Of a stretch of 64,000 bases of DNA, positions 45,397 to 53,836 are shown piece after piece (the stretch's first letter is position 1; each line of letters starts with the position of its first letter). The position numbers and the translations under genes were made by a program. A model generated the notes under the pieces. It was not told the origin of the DNA. It saw only the letters and a list, made by a program, of their open reading frames with translations, and did no database searches. The DNA comes from Loktanella sp. (GTDB lineage Bacteria > Pseudomonadota > Alphaproteobacteria > Rhodobacterales > Rhodobacteraceae), in assembly GCA_017390475.1 (NCBI GenBank), contig JAFPBO010000018.1, positions 248,001-312,000 on the forward strand. Direction: 5' to 3'.

Positions 45397-45993
45397 TCAA
45401 CCCCTGATGATGACGCGGCAGGGCGTCGGATCGAACCCGTTGCAGGGGTTATTGATCTGCGGGCAGTTGGAAATGACGCACAGCACATCCATTTCCGCGA
45501 CCAGTTCCAGATGGTCACCGGGCGCGGAAATTCCGTCATCCACGGTCATCGCACCATTGGGGCTGATCGGCACGTTCATGAAGAAATTCAGGTTCGGCAC
45601 GATATCGCGCTTGGTCATGCCATGGCGGGCAAGCTCAAGAATGAAATTCTCGCGGCAGGCATGCTGGAACTTTGTGTCATGGCCAAACCGGACGGTATTG
45701 CTTTCGCAGGAACAGCAGCCCGCTGATGTGTCATGGCGACCGGCGCTATCGGCAGTGACCCGCAGCATGACGCGGCCAAGGTTCGACATGATCGCCGTGC
45801 CTGTGGTGACATAGGCGGCACCTTGCGCGCGCAGGGTGTCTTGGCTGGAATAACGCTCACCATGGTCAGCGGCATTGTAGAACAACGTGTCAATCGCCTG
45901 CTGGCCATAAGTATCCTCAATCCGCAAGGTCTGGCCTTTGCGGATGATCCCGGACCAAGGGGCGCGGGCGGGGATCTCGTGGATCACTTCCAT
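45397..45993 (-). CDS. DUF1989 protein, carboxyguanidine deiminase subunit candidate (UAAP2 type)
   Basis: A 198-residue protein of the urea-carboxylase-associated family 2. ARAPWSGIIRKGQTLRIEDTYG at the start, and the cysteine cluster CCSCESNTVRFGHDT, are family features; FFMNVPISPNGAMTVDDG and VISNCPQINNPCNGF follow. Relatives (CgdA/CgdB) were shown to form a heteromeric carboxyguanidine deiminase. It lies between the carboxylase and its larger partner and overlaps the latter by one base. Confidence 0.88.
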   Translation of the reverse strand: MEVIHEIPARAPWSGIIRKGQTLRIEDTYGQQAIDTLFYNAADHGERYSSQDTLRAQGAAYVTTGTAIMSNLGRVMLRVTADSAGRHDTSAGCCSCESNTVRFGHDTKFQHACRENFILELARHGMTKRDIVPNLNFFMNVPISPNGAMTVDDGISAPGDHLELVAEMDVLCVISNCPQINNPCNGFDPTPCRVIIRG

Positions 45994-46799
45994 CAGAACG
46001 CTCCTTGCAGGCGGGCGTTGTTTTCAAAGCCGCGCTGCGCCTCGGCTGTCGCCGTGCGGCAGAGGTCATCGGCTGGGACGGGCTGTGCAGGCAGGCACAT
46101 GACCGACAAGTCTGGCGGCACCTCGGCTGCGTCCGGGTCGAGCGGGTGGCGGCAGTTTGAGAGGGCGATGAACAAATCCATTTCTGCCCGCAGATCGACC
46201 CAATCGCCCGTCGCCAGCATCGCAGGCCGCCAGGTGAAGCGCCCTTCGGCATCGACACGCACCGGCGCGAACAGGTTGAGGACAGCGGGAATATCGCGCC
46301 GGTCCAGCCCGATCTTGGCGGCGGCCAGCACCATATTGTCGCGCGTGTTACGGGCGGCATCGCCAGTGAAATCCGCCACGGTTTCCGGCGTGGACCCACC
46401 TGTCAGCACGTCATGCGCGCCGCTGCTATCCTCGACCAAGGACAGCATCACCCGGCCCATGTCGGAAAAGATCACGCGGCCTTTTGTCAGGTCCGTGGTC
46501 CATTGCAGCTTCACCGTATCGGGCAGGCAGAGCCGTTCGGTCATATCCGCCAGCGCCCAAGCGGCGAGCGAGACACTCGCCGCGCCACCGGGGACAAGAC
46601 GCAATACCTCGCCTGCTTTCAGATGCAGCGTGGTATACCAGCCACCCGGCACAACCTCGGTCAGGCGCGCATCCGGCGCCTCTGGTGCCGGGCGCGGGCT
46701 GGGTTCCGGCAGCGTCTTCGCCTCCATCCCTGCACGCTGGAAATCAAGGTATCGCTGGCGGTCGGCGGCGATCTGTTCGTGGGTGCGGTGGATATGCAT
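45993..46799 (-). CDS. DUF1989 protein, carboxyguanidine deiminase subunit candidate (UAAP1 type)
   Basis: A 268-residue protein of the urea-carboxylase-associated family 1. It has a family-typical start (THEQIAADRQRYLDFQRAG), VPGGWYTTLHLKAGEVLRL, SLVEDSSGAHDVLTGGST, and a C-terminal FIALSNCRHPLDP, with the cysteine equivalent to that in its smaller partner (VISNCPQINNP). Together the two would convert carboxyguanidine to allophanate plus ammonia. Its start overlaps the ABC ATPase stop by one base. Confidence 0.88.
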   Translation of the reverse strand: MHIHRTHEQIAADRQRYLDFQRAGMEAKTLPEPSPRPAPEAPDARLTEVVPGGWYTTLHLKAGEVLRLVPGGAASVSLAAWALADMTERLCLPDTVKLQWTTDLTKGRVIFSDMGRVMLSLVEDSSGAHDVLTGGSTPETVADFTGDAARNTRDNMVLAAAKIGLDRRDIPAVLNLFAPVRVDAEGRFTWRPAMLATGDWVDLRAEMDLFIALSNCRHPLDPDAAEVPPDLSVMCLPAQPVPADDLCRTATAEAQRGFENNARLQGAF

Positions 46800-47620
46800 T
46801 ATAACCTCTCCAAGTCGGGTCGTCCCGCGATCATTGTGTCCAGCGCGGGGTCGTCCCGCAGCGCCGGGTTGTCGTAAATCGTGCCACCACCCGCCACGCG
46901 CGGCGGCCAGATCGCGATATCCTTGCCGATCTGCGCGCCATAGCGGTCGATTTCCTCGGGCCGGGTGCGGGTGCGTTCCAGCGCGATGATGCGGGTGCCA
47001 AGGGTGAACGCCTCGCGCAGATCATGGGTGACCATGACAACCGTCATCGGCAACGCGTGCCACAGACGTTGCATCAGCTCGTGAATGTCCGACCGGATAC
47101 CCGGATCAAGCGCGCCAAAGGGTTCGTCCAGCAGCAGAACGCGCGGCTGCATCATCAGCGCCTGCGCCAGGGCAAGGCGCTGCTGCATCCCACCCGACAA
47201 TTGCGCGGGATATTTGCTTTCCGACCCCGCAAGCCCGACATCGGCGATCATCTGGCGGGCTTTGTCCTGCAAGGCGCGTTTGGGCGCGCCTGTCAGACGG
47301 CCCCAAAGGCGTGACCCGGCCATTTCCGGCCCCAGCATCACATTGCCCAGCACCGTCAGATGCGGAAAGACGGAATAGCGTTGATACACCACGCCCCGGT
47401 CCGGCCCCGGCTCGGGCGGCAGCGGTTCACCATCCAGCAGGATCGTCCCGCGTGTCGGCTGTTCCTGCCCCAGCAGCATCCGCAGCAGCGTGGTCTTGCC
47501 ACAACCCGAGGCCCCGACAAGAGCGACAAAGGACCGTGGCGCAATCTCAAGGCTGATATTCTCCAGCACGATCTGGTCGCCGTATTCTTTCCAGACGTGT
47601 TTGATCGACAGGGCGGTCAT
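46799..47620 (-). CDS. ABC transporter ATP-binding protein of the guanidine/urea carboxylase operon
   Basis: A 273-residue ATPase of the nitrate/taurine/SsuB type. Walker A is GASGCGKTT, Q-loop YQRYSVFPHLTVLGNV, signature LSGGMQQRLALAQAL, Walker B VLLLDEPFGALDP and switch VTHDLREAF. ATG 47620 gives MTALSIKHVWKEYG and overlaps the permease stop by ATGA; frames further upstream lie within the permease gene. It powers import of the operon's substrate. Confidence 0.93.
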   Translation of the reverse strand: MTALSIKHVWKEYGDQIVLENISLEIAPRSFVALVGASGCGKTTLLRMLLGQEQPTRGTILLDGEPLPPEPGPDRGVVYQRYSVFPHLTVLGNVMLGPEMAGSRLWGRLTGAPKRALQDKARQMIADVGLAGSESKYPAQLSGGMQQRLALAQALMMQPRVLLLDEPFGALDPGIRSDIHELMQRLWHALPMTVVMVTHDLREAFTLGTRIIALERTRTRPEEIDRYGAQIGKDIAIWPPRVAGGGTIYDNPALRDDPALDTMIAGRPDLERL

Positions 47621-48435
47621 TTCGCACCTTCCATCTGCGACCACGGGAACAGCCAGCGGCGCAGGCGATCCAGTCCGTAATCGGCCATCGCCGCGATAAA
47701 CGTGATCCATGCGACATAGGGAAAGATGATCTCCATCGACAGATAGCGCCGGACGAGGAAGATGCGGTAGCCAAGGCCGCTTTCGGAGGAAATCGCCTCT
47801 GCCGCGATCAGGAACAGGAAGGCGGCCCCCAGTTGCAAGCGCAGGCTGATGATCAGCCGCGGCAAGACCTGCGGCAGGACCACGCGCCAGACGACAAGCC
47901 AGCTATTGGCGGAAAGTGTCTCTGCCTTCACGATCTGTTCGCGCGGCAGATCGCCAACACGCTGCGCCATGTCGCGGATCATCAAAGGGGCGACGCCGAT
48001 CACGATCAGCGCGATTTTGGAGACTTCGCCAAGGCCCAGCATGATGAACAAGACCGGCAGCAAGGCCAAAGGCGGGACCATCGACACGAAACCCACGAAA
48101 GGGCCCAAAAGCGCGCGCATCGCCGGGAAGATGCCAATCGCCACGCCGACCACCAGCGCCAGCATCGTCGAAATCCCCAGCCCCGCGCCCAGCCGTTGCA
48201 GGCTCGCCGCCGTATCGGACCAAAGCAGGTAATCGCCCGTGCGCCGGTCCGGGGTGAAGGCCATCAGATCAATCGCATTCGCCATGGTGGACAAGGCTGG
48301 CAACAGCTTGTCCGCCGGATTATCCGCCAGCCGCGCCGCCGATCCCACCAGATAGGCGATGATCAGCAGCGCGAAAGGCGCGAGCTTCAGCGCCAGCAGC
48401 GCGGGCGGCGACAGATGTTGATTGATCAGGCGCAT
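47617..48435 (-). CDS. ABC transporter permease of the guanidine/urea carboxylase operon
   Basis: A 272-residue inner-membrane permease with about six hydrophobic segments, of the SsuC/TauC/NrtB type. The EAA-like loop reads VKAETLSANSWLVVWRVVLPQVLPR. GAAFLFLIAAEAISSESGLGYRIF is the characteristic C-terminal stretch. It lies 14 bases after the binding-protein gene. Confidence 0.92.
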   Translation of the reverse strand: MRLINQHLSPPALLALKLAPFALLIIAYLVGSAARLADNPADKLLPALSTMANAIDLMAFTPDRRTGDYLLWSDTAASLQRLGAGLGISTMLALVVGVAIGIFPAMRALLGPFVGFVSMVPPLALLPVLFIMLGLGEVSKIALIVIGVAPLMIRDMAQRVGDLPREQIVKAETLSANSWLVVWRVVLPQVLPRLIISLRLQLGAAFLFLIAAEAISSESGLGYRIFLVRRYLSMEIIFPYVAWITFIAAMADYGLDRLRRWLFPWSQMEGAK

Positions 48436-48449
48436 CGCAGCGGGCCTAT

Positions 48450-49523
48450 TTACAGCGCGCCGTCAGCGGCCATTTGCATGAATTCCGTGGTAAAGCGGAA
48501 TTGGACATTCTCGGGATCACCCAGAATGGTGCCATCGGGCAGTTCAATCCCCACCGCATCATCCGATGTGGCGGTGGGTGTCAGCAGGCCTTTGTCGAAC
48601 AGGAAAGCGCGGACGAGGTCCATCGTGGTGCCAAGTTCGGGCGAGGCGGTGAAAGCCACCGCCGCTGCCGGATCGGCGAAAAGCTCTGTCGCGGCCATCT
48701 GCGCCTCGAACCCCGCCTGATCTGTGCCTGATGCGGCACCCATCGCGGCGCGGGCCTCTGCCCCTTCCGGCGTGTCGGATGTCATCAGCGCGACGGTTTC
48801 ATACCAGATCCCCGCCAAAGCCTTGCCGAAATCGGGGTTGGCCTCCAGCACATCACTATTGACGACCATCAGATCGATAATCTCACCGGGGATCATGGCA
48901 CTGTCGAAGACCCGCACGGCATCAGGCAAGGCGGCAATTTCCGATACCATCGGGTTCCATGTGACCAAGGCGGTCACATCAGCCGTCTGGAACGCGCCGA
49001 CCATATCGGGGTCAGCGGTGTTGACGACCGACACGTCGCGTTCGGACAGACCGACCGAATCCAGCGCGCGGGCGAGCAGGTAGTGCGAGACGGAGAATTC
49101 CACCAGATTGACGCGCCGCCCGGCGATATCGGCGATTGTTTCGGCTTCTTTGAGGAACACGACATCATTGCCAGCCGAGAAATCTCCGACGATGACAGCG
49201 GTTGTGTCAACGCCGCCAGCCGCCGGGATCGACAAAGCATCCATATTCGTGACGGTCACCGCATCATAGGCCCCGGCGGTATATTGGTTGATCGATTCCA
49301 CGTAATCGTTGAACTGGGTGACATTGATCGTGATGCCATATTCCTCTGCCCAGCGATCCACGATCCCGGTATCTGCGGCATAGCCCCAAGGCATCCAGCC
49401 GACATAGATCGACCAGGCGACGTTGAATTCGGTCTTTTCCTGCGCGGCGACAGGCGCAGCAAGAAAGCTTGCGCCGATGATGGCCAAGGTGGACAATGTT
49501 CTGGTGGTAAATGGTAGCGTCAT
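48450..49523 (-). CDS. ABC transporter substrate-binding protein of the guanidine/urea carboxylase operon
   Basis: A 357-residue periplasmic protein matching the putative urea-transport binding proteins linked to urea carboxylase (TIGR03427 type). The signal peptide is TRTLSTLAIIGASFLAAPVAAQ. FNVAWSIYVGWMPWGYAADTGI and NQYTAGAYDAVTVTNMDALSIPAAGGVDTT-like segments are family features. ATG 49523 follows a ribosome-binding AAAGGG stretch; upstream in-frame codons lie in the riboswitch. The riboswitch suggests guanidine or a guanidine derivative as the ligand. Confidence 0.92.
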   Translation of the reverse strand: MTLPFTTRTLSTLAIIGASFLAAPVAAQEKTEFNVAWSIYVGWMPWGYAADTGIVDRWAEEYGITINVTQFNDYVESINQYTAGAYDAVTVTNMDALSIPAAGGVDTTAVIVGDFSAGNDVVFLKEAETIADIAGRRVNLVEFSVSHYLLARALDSVGLSERDVSVVNTADPDMVGAFQTADVTALVTWNPMVSEIAALPDAVRVFDSAMIPGEIIDLMVVNSDVLEANPDFGKALAGIWYETVALMTSDTPEGAEARAAMGAASGTDQAGFEAQMAATELFADPAAAVAFTASPELGTTMDLVRAFLFDKGLLTPTATSDDAVGIELPDGTILGDPENVQFRFTTEFMQMAADGAL

Positions 49524-49587
49524 GACAATCCCTTTCGAGGTGAATGGATTGGTCGCGCGACTTCGACGCCAATCCCTTGGCTGTGCG

Positions 49588-49690
49588 AGGTCTCCCGGGC
49601 TTTTATCCCGCCGTGTGCCTGAAGGATCTGTCTGCCCCTCAGGTGCAGCTCTTGGTCCAAGCGCATGTTGCCATGCCGGAACCCTAGCCG
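49588..49690 (-). ncRNA. Guanidine-I (ykkC) riboswitch
   Basis: On the minus strand the element reads CTAGGGTTCCGG at its 5' end, then GGACCAAGAG, then ACACGGCGGGATAAAAG followed by CCCGGGAGA. These are the conserved blocks of the guanidine-I class. It lies 65 bases upstream of the binding-protein gene, so guanidine should switch the operon on. Confidence 0.95.
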
Positions 49691-49746
49691 CCTTACTCAA
49701 TTTCATGTTTGCAGGGCGGTGACAGCAGGACAAGGAACTAGGTCAA

Positions 49747-49773
49747 GGCAAAAGAGGAACACACACTTTTGCC
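49747..49773. terminator. Hairpin between cysW and the guanidine riboswitch
   Basis: GGCAAAAG pairs with CTTTTGCC (8 bases, 11-base loop); seven A residues follow on the plus strand. For the minus-strand cysW transcript the T-run precedes the stem, so termination strength is uncertain. Confidence 0.45.
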
Positions 49774-49810
49774 AAAAAAATAGGCGGCATCATCTGCTAT
49801 CGCTTATTAT

Positions 49811-50632
49811 TTAAGTCGACCGTTTCCCTTCCAGCACTGCCTTGAGGATCAAGGCTACCACCGCGAGTAGTGTCAGGGTCGATGCGGCGGCAAAGGCCCC
49901 CACAGCGTTCAAATCGTTGAACAGCAGTTCCACATGCAGTGGCAGCGTATTCGTCTGCCCCCGGATATTGCCAGAGACGACCGACACACCGCCGAACTCC
50001 CCCACCGCGCGCGCCGTGCAAAGGACAGCACCATAAAGCAGCGCCCAGCGGATATTCGGCAGTGTCACGCGGCGGAATACCTGCCAGCCGGAGGCACCAA
50101 GAGTCACCGCCGCCTCTTCCTGTTCGGACCCCTGCGCCTGCATCAGCGGCAAGACTTCGCGCGCGACAAATGGGGCAGTGACAAACATCGTGACCAGCAC
50201 GATCCCCGGCAGGGCAAACATCACTTGCAGGTCATTGGCCTGCAACCATGGGCCCAGCAGCCCCTGGCGACCATAGAGCAGCAGATAACAGATACCCGCG
50301 ATGATCGGCGAGATCGAAAACGGGATTTCAATCACCGTCACCAGAATCCCGCGCCCCGGAAACCTGTGCTTGGCCACCGCCCAAGCGGCGACTACGCCAA
50401 AGGCCACATTGACCGGCACCACGATGATCGCGACCATCGTGGTCAACCAGATTGCATGCAAGGTCGCGGGATCAAGGATATTCTGCGCATAGACACGCCA
50501 GCCTTCGGAAAAGGCGCGCACGAAAATATAAGCCAGCGGTGCCACGATAAACAGCAGCGTCAGCACAACGGCGATGGCAATCAGAATGCGTTCACCCTGT
50601 CGCGTCTGTCCCGGCAGATAGGTCTGGCTCAT
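49811..50632 (-). CDS. cysW: Sulfate ABC transporter permease CysW
   Basis: A 273-residue inner-membrane permease. EIPFSISPIIAGICYLLLYG, EQEEAAVTLGASGWQVFRRVTLPNIRW (EAA loop) and ARAVGEFGGVSVVSGNIRGQT are the CysW signature. Its start overlaps the cysT stop by ATGA. It is the last gene of the sulfate operon. Confidence 0.95.
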   Translation of the reverse strand: MSQTYLPGQTRQGERILIAIAVVLTLLFIVAPLAYIFVRAFSEGWRVYAQNILDPATLHAIWLTTMVAIIVVPVNVAFGVVAAWAVAKHRFPGRGILVTVIEIPFSISPIIAGICYLLLYGRQGLLGPWLQANDLQVMFALPGIVLVTMFVTAPFVAREVLPLMQAQGSEQEEAAVTLGASGWQVFRRVTLPNIRWALLYGAVLCTARAVGEFGGVSVVSGNIRGQTNTLPLHVELLFNDLNAVGAFAAASTLTLLAVVALILKAVLEGKRST

Positions 50633-51477
50633 CGTGTCGCCTCGCGGTGTTTTGATGCCCAGTTCTGCAACAGGTTCGACAGCACCAGCAGCACCAGCGC
50701 AAAGCCCAGCAGAACAAGTGCGATGGCGGCAGCGCCGTTGTAGTCAAATTCCTCCAGCCGGATAAAGGCCAGCAGGGCCGCGATTTCGGTACGGCCTGGC
50801 AGATTGCCGGCGATAAACACGATGGCCCCGAACTCACCCAAGGACCGGGCGAATGCAGTAGTACACCCCGCCAGCCACGCGGGCAGGATCGCGGGAAACA
50901 CGACGCGGGTGAAAATCGCCCATGGCCGCGCACCAAGGGTGATCGCGGCCTGTTCCAGCGCGGGGTCCATATCTTCCAGCACCGGCTGGACCGTGCGGAC
51001 GACAAAAGGGACAGACGTAAAGGCCATCGCCAGCGCGATCCCCCAGATGGTGTAGACGACCTGCAACCCTGCCGCTTCCAGCACGCCGCCGAACCACCCA
51101 TTGGCCGAGAAGAGGGCCGTCAGCGACAGCCCCGCAACAGCGGTGGGCAGAGCAAAGGGCACATCCATCAGCGCGTCCAGAATGCGCTTGCCGCGAAATT
51201 CATAGCGCACCAGCACCCAGGCCATCAGCAGGCCATAGACCGCATTGAAAATCGTGGCGATCACTGCCGCTGTGAGCGTAACCTGAAAAGCCGCCACCGC
51301 ACGCGGGCTGGACACGATCTGCCAGAACCGTGCTGGCCCGATCTCCGCCCCTTTCAGGACCAGAGCAAGGACCGGGATCAGCACGATAAAGGTCAGATAC
51401 AGCAGCGTCGTGCCAAGGCTGAGTGTAAACCCCGGCATGACGCGCTTTGCGCGGATAGGTGCGGTGGCAGCGGTCAT
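50629..51477 (-). CDS. cysT: Sulfate ABC transporter permease CysT
   Basis: A 282-residue permease. DVPFALPTAVAGLSLTALFS, LEQAAITLGARPWAIFTRVVFPAILPA (EAA loop) and ARSLGEFGAIVFIAGNLPGRTE are CysT (CysU) marks. It follows the binding-protein gene by 4 bases and pairs with CysW. Confidence 0.95.
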   Translation of the reverse strand: MTAATAPIRAKRVMPGFTLSLGTTLLYLTFIVLIPVLALVLKGAEIGPARFWQIVSSPRAVAAFQVTLTAAVIATIFNAVYGLLMAWVLVRYEFRGKRILDALMDVPFALPTAVAGLSLTALFSANGWFGGVLEAAGLQVVYTIWGIALAMAFTSVPFVVRTVQPVLEDMDPALEQAAITLGARPWAIFTRVVFPAILPAWLAGCTTAFARSLGEFGAIVFIAGNLPGRTEIAALLAFIRLEEFDYNGAAAIALVLLGFALVLLVLSNLLQNWASKHREATR

Positions 51478-51481
51478 TTTG

Positions 51482-52480
51482 TCACTGATTCACAAAGATC
51501 TGGTCAAGGATCGCGCCATCGGCCAGATGTTCGTCCCGGATCGCATCCCAGCCACCAAAGACATCGTCGACGGTCACCAGATCAACCTCTGCCTGAGTAT
51601 CAGCGAATTCAGCCGCCACGGTTTCATCGGTCAGACGGTAAAAATACTCACCCAAAATCTGCTGTGCTTCAGCAGAATAGAGCCATTCCAGATAGGCTGT
51701 CGCGACCTCAGTCGAGCCGTTACGTTCAGCGTTTTCAGCAACCACAGCAACCGGGAAAGCGGCGAACAGGCTTTGCGATGGTGTCACACGTTCCAGCCCA
51801 AGGCTGGCATATTCTGCGGCGATGCCACCGGTTTCGGCCTCGAAAGTCACCAACACGTCACCAATGTTACGTTCGGCGAAGGTTTGTGTGGCTGCACGCC
51901 CGCCGGTATCGAACACCGGGACAGATGCAAAGATATCGCGCACGAAACCCTGTGCCGCCTCGTGATCGTCACCATTGTTCGCCAGTGCATAGGCATAGGC
52001 CGCCAGATAGGTATAGCGCGCATTGCCGCTGGTTTTCGGGTTCGGGAAAACGGGGGCAACATCGGCGCGCGCCAGATCATCCCAGTCCTGAATGTCCAAT
52101 GGGTTGCCTTCGCGCACCAGGAAGGCAGGCAGCGAATAATAGGGCGACGCACCATTGGGCAGCAGGTCACGCCAGTCGGCGGGCAGCAGGCCGCCCTCGG
52201 CCAGCACGTCGATATCGGTTTCCTGATTGAAGGTCACTACATCGGCGTTCAACCCTTCAAGAATCGCGCGCGCCTGACGGGAAGAGCCGCCATGGCTCAT
52301 GTCGATTGTCACCGTGCGGCCGGTGGTTTCTTCCCAATGGGCGGCGAAAGCAGGGTTCAGCGCCTCGAACAATTCGCGGGCGATGTCATAACTGACGTTC
52401 AGGATTTTATCCTGCGCCATAGCAGGGGCAGCGCCAAGCGACAGCGCGAGGGCGACAGCGGTCAAGGTAGGGAATTTCAT
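51482..52480 (-). CDS. Sulfate-binding periplasmic protein
   Basis: A 332-residue protein of the Sbp/CysP family with a signal peptide (MKFPTLTAVALALSLGAAPAMA). LNVSYDIARELFEALNPAF, MSHGGSSRQARAILEGLNADVVTFN and PNPKTSGNARYTYLAAY form the sulfate pocket. It sits second in the operon, between cysA and cysT, and its start overlaps the cysA stop by ATGA. Sbp versus CysP cannot be decided from sequence alone. Confidence 0.94.
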   Translation of the reverse strand: MKFPTLTAVALALSLGAAPAMAQDKILNVSYDIARELFEALNPAFAAHWEETTGRTVTIDMSHGGSSRQARAILEGLNADVVTFNQETDIDVLAEGGLLPADWRDLLPNGASPYYSLPAFLVREGNPLDIQDWDDLARADVAPVFPNPKTSGNARYTYLAAYAYALANNGDDHEAAQGFVRDIFASVPVFDTGGRAATQTFAERNIGDVLVTFEAETGGIAAEYASLGLERVTPSQSLFAAFPVAVVAENAERNGSTEVATAYLEWLYSAEAQQILGEYFYRLTDETVAAEFADTQAEVDLVTVDDVFGGWDAIRDEHLADGAILDQIFVNQ

Positions 52481-53586
52481 CGCGAAGACTCCAGTCTTGT
52501 TGGGGTTGTCTTGGGGGTATCGACCGTCGCATGTTGCGGCTGGTCACGTGGAAAAATCGTGCCTCCCTCGATCTTCAGCCGGACGGTGGCATCGGGGATC
52601 AGCGCCTCAGCCTTGACGGCGCGGCGGGGGACATCGGCCTCGGCCTCACCCAGATCGGGGTGGATCAGCACCAGTCGCAGATGCGCGCCGTTCGACATCC
52701 GGGTCACGATGCGCCACGGGGCATCAGCGTCAGGCACCGGGGTGATATCCTGCGGCCGGACCAACAATCGCGCCGCCCCATCAGGCAAGGCACGGCGGGC
52801 AAGTGCCGTCAGGTCCAGCCCGGCACCATCGGCGCGACCGGCCTGCAAGGTCACCGGCAGGTCCACCGTCGCGCCCATGAACCGCGCAACAAAGGGTGTG
52901 GCAGGGTGGTCATGGATCGCATCGGCATGGCCGATCTGTTCGATCTTGCCCGCGCCCATGACGACGACACGGTCGGCCAGTTCGAAAGCTTCTTCCTGAT
53001 CGTGGGTCACAAAAATCGTGGTTGATCCTGTCGCCTCATGCACACCGCGCAACCAGCGGCGCAGGTCACGGCGGATCGCCGCATCAAGCGCACCAAAGGG
53101 TTCATCCAGCAACAACACCTTGGGTTCAATCGCCAAAGCCCGGCCCAAAGCCACACGCTGCCGCTGTCCACCGGATAATTGACCAGGATAACGGTCTGCC
53201 AGATGCGCGATCTGAAGGAAATGCAGTAATTCATCGACCTTGGCAGCGATCACCGACTTGCCGGGACGTTCAGCACGCGGCCGGACAGACAGGCCGAAGG
53301 CGATATTGTCGCGCACAGACATATGCGGGAACAAGGCGTAATGCTGGAACACGAAACCGATCCGGCGGTCCTGTGCGGCCAGTTGCAGCCAATCCTGATC
53401 CTCGACAGCCAGTTGCCCGGCATCGGGCCATTCCAGCCCGGCAATAATTTTCAGCAAGGTCGTCTTTCCCGACCCCGAAGGCCCCAGCAAAGCGACCAAT
53501 TCGCCTTTTTGCACCGACAAGTCGATGCCGCGCAGCACATCGGTTTTGCCGAAGCGTTTGGTCATCGCGGAAATCTGGATCGACAT
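52477..53586 (-). CDS. cysA: Sulfate/thiosulfate ABC transporter ATP-binding protein CysA
   Basis: A 369-residue ATPase with Walker A GPSGSGKTT, Q-loop FQHYALFPHMSVRDNIAFG, signature [15 protein letters not shown], Walker B VLLLDEPFGALD and switch VTHDQEEAFELADR. A TOBE-like domain (LLVRPQDITPVP) ends it. It is the first gene here, whereas in enteric operons cysA is last. A GCCTT-ATCACCGAT-AAGGC type inverted repeat lies 8 bases upstream of its start and could be an operator or leader hairpin. Confidence 0.94.
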   Translation of the reverse strand: MSIQISAMTKRFGKTDVLRGIDLSVQKGELVALLGPSGSGKTTLLKIIAGLEWPDAGQLAVEDQDWLQLAAQDRRIGFVFQHYALFPHMSVRDNIAFGLSVRPRAERPGKSVIAAKVDELLHFLQIAHLADRYPGQLSGGQRQRVALGRALAIEPKVLLLDEPFGALDAAIRRDLRRWLRGVHEATGSTTIFVTHDQEEAFELADRVVVMGAGKIEQIGHADAIHDHPATPFVARFMGATVDLPVTLQAGRADGAGLDLTALARRALPDGAARLLVRPQDITPVPDADAPWRIVTRMSNGAHLRLVLIHPDLGEAEADVPRRAVKAEALIPDATVRLKIEGGTIFPRDQPQHATVDTPKTTPTRLESSR

Positions 53587-53692
53587 GAGACTCGCCTTTT
53601 ATCACCGATAAGGCGGAGTTAGCTATCGCCTCGCTGAGCGACAAGCATAGCAGGGCTACAGCCGTTCATTGTCACGCGTCCGCTATTCTGCG

Positions 53693-53720
53693 GCACCGGT
53701 GCAATGCAAAACACCGGTGC
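53693..53720. repeat. Two short palindromic repeats upstream of cysA
   Basis: GCACCGGTGC (53693-53702) and ACACCGGTGC (53711-53720) share the palindromic core CACCGGTG with centres 18 bases apart. They lie about 110 bases upstream of cysA and could be a regulator site. The rest of the 222-base gap holds no clear gene except a possible small open frame at 53756. Confidence 0.45.
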
Positions 53721-53755
53721 TGTGCCTGCGACAAAACAGAACGGGAGGATCATAA

Positions 53756-53836
53756 ATGAGCAAGGAACGGGAAATAATTCTTATTCCAGCAAATTTACCC
53801 GGATCAGGTCATGGCCCGGTATGCACGATGTCGTAA
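53756..53836 (+). CDS. Possible 26-residue small open reading frame
   Basis: ATG at 53756 follows GGGAGGAT with good spacing, an unusually strong ribosome-binding site. The 26-residue product begins MSKEREIILIPANLPG and ends in CTMS. The 3' third overlaps the end of the minus-strand gene at 53809. No family is recognised, and chance remains likely. Confidence 0.25.
   Translation: MSKEREIILIPANLPGSGHGPVCTMS

Noticed and set aside
45733-46989. 418-residue plus-strand frame opposite the DUF1989 genes
   Set aside because: Low-complexity serine/arginine composition typical of an antisense shadow.
40112-49690. Operon read as simple urea degradation
   Set aside because: The guanidine-I riboswitch and two DUF1989 genes fit guanidine use better; urease genes are absent from the window.
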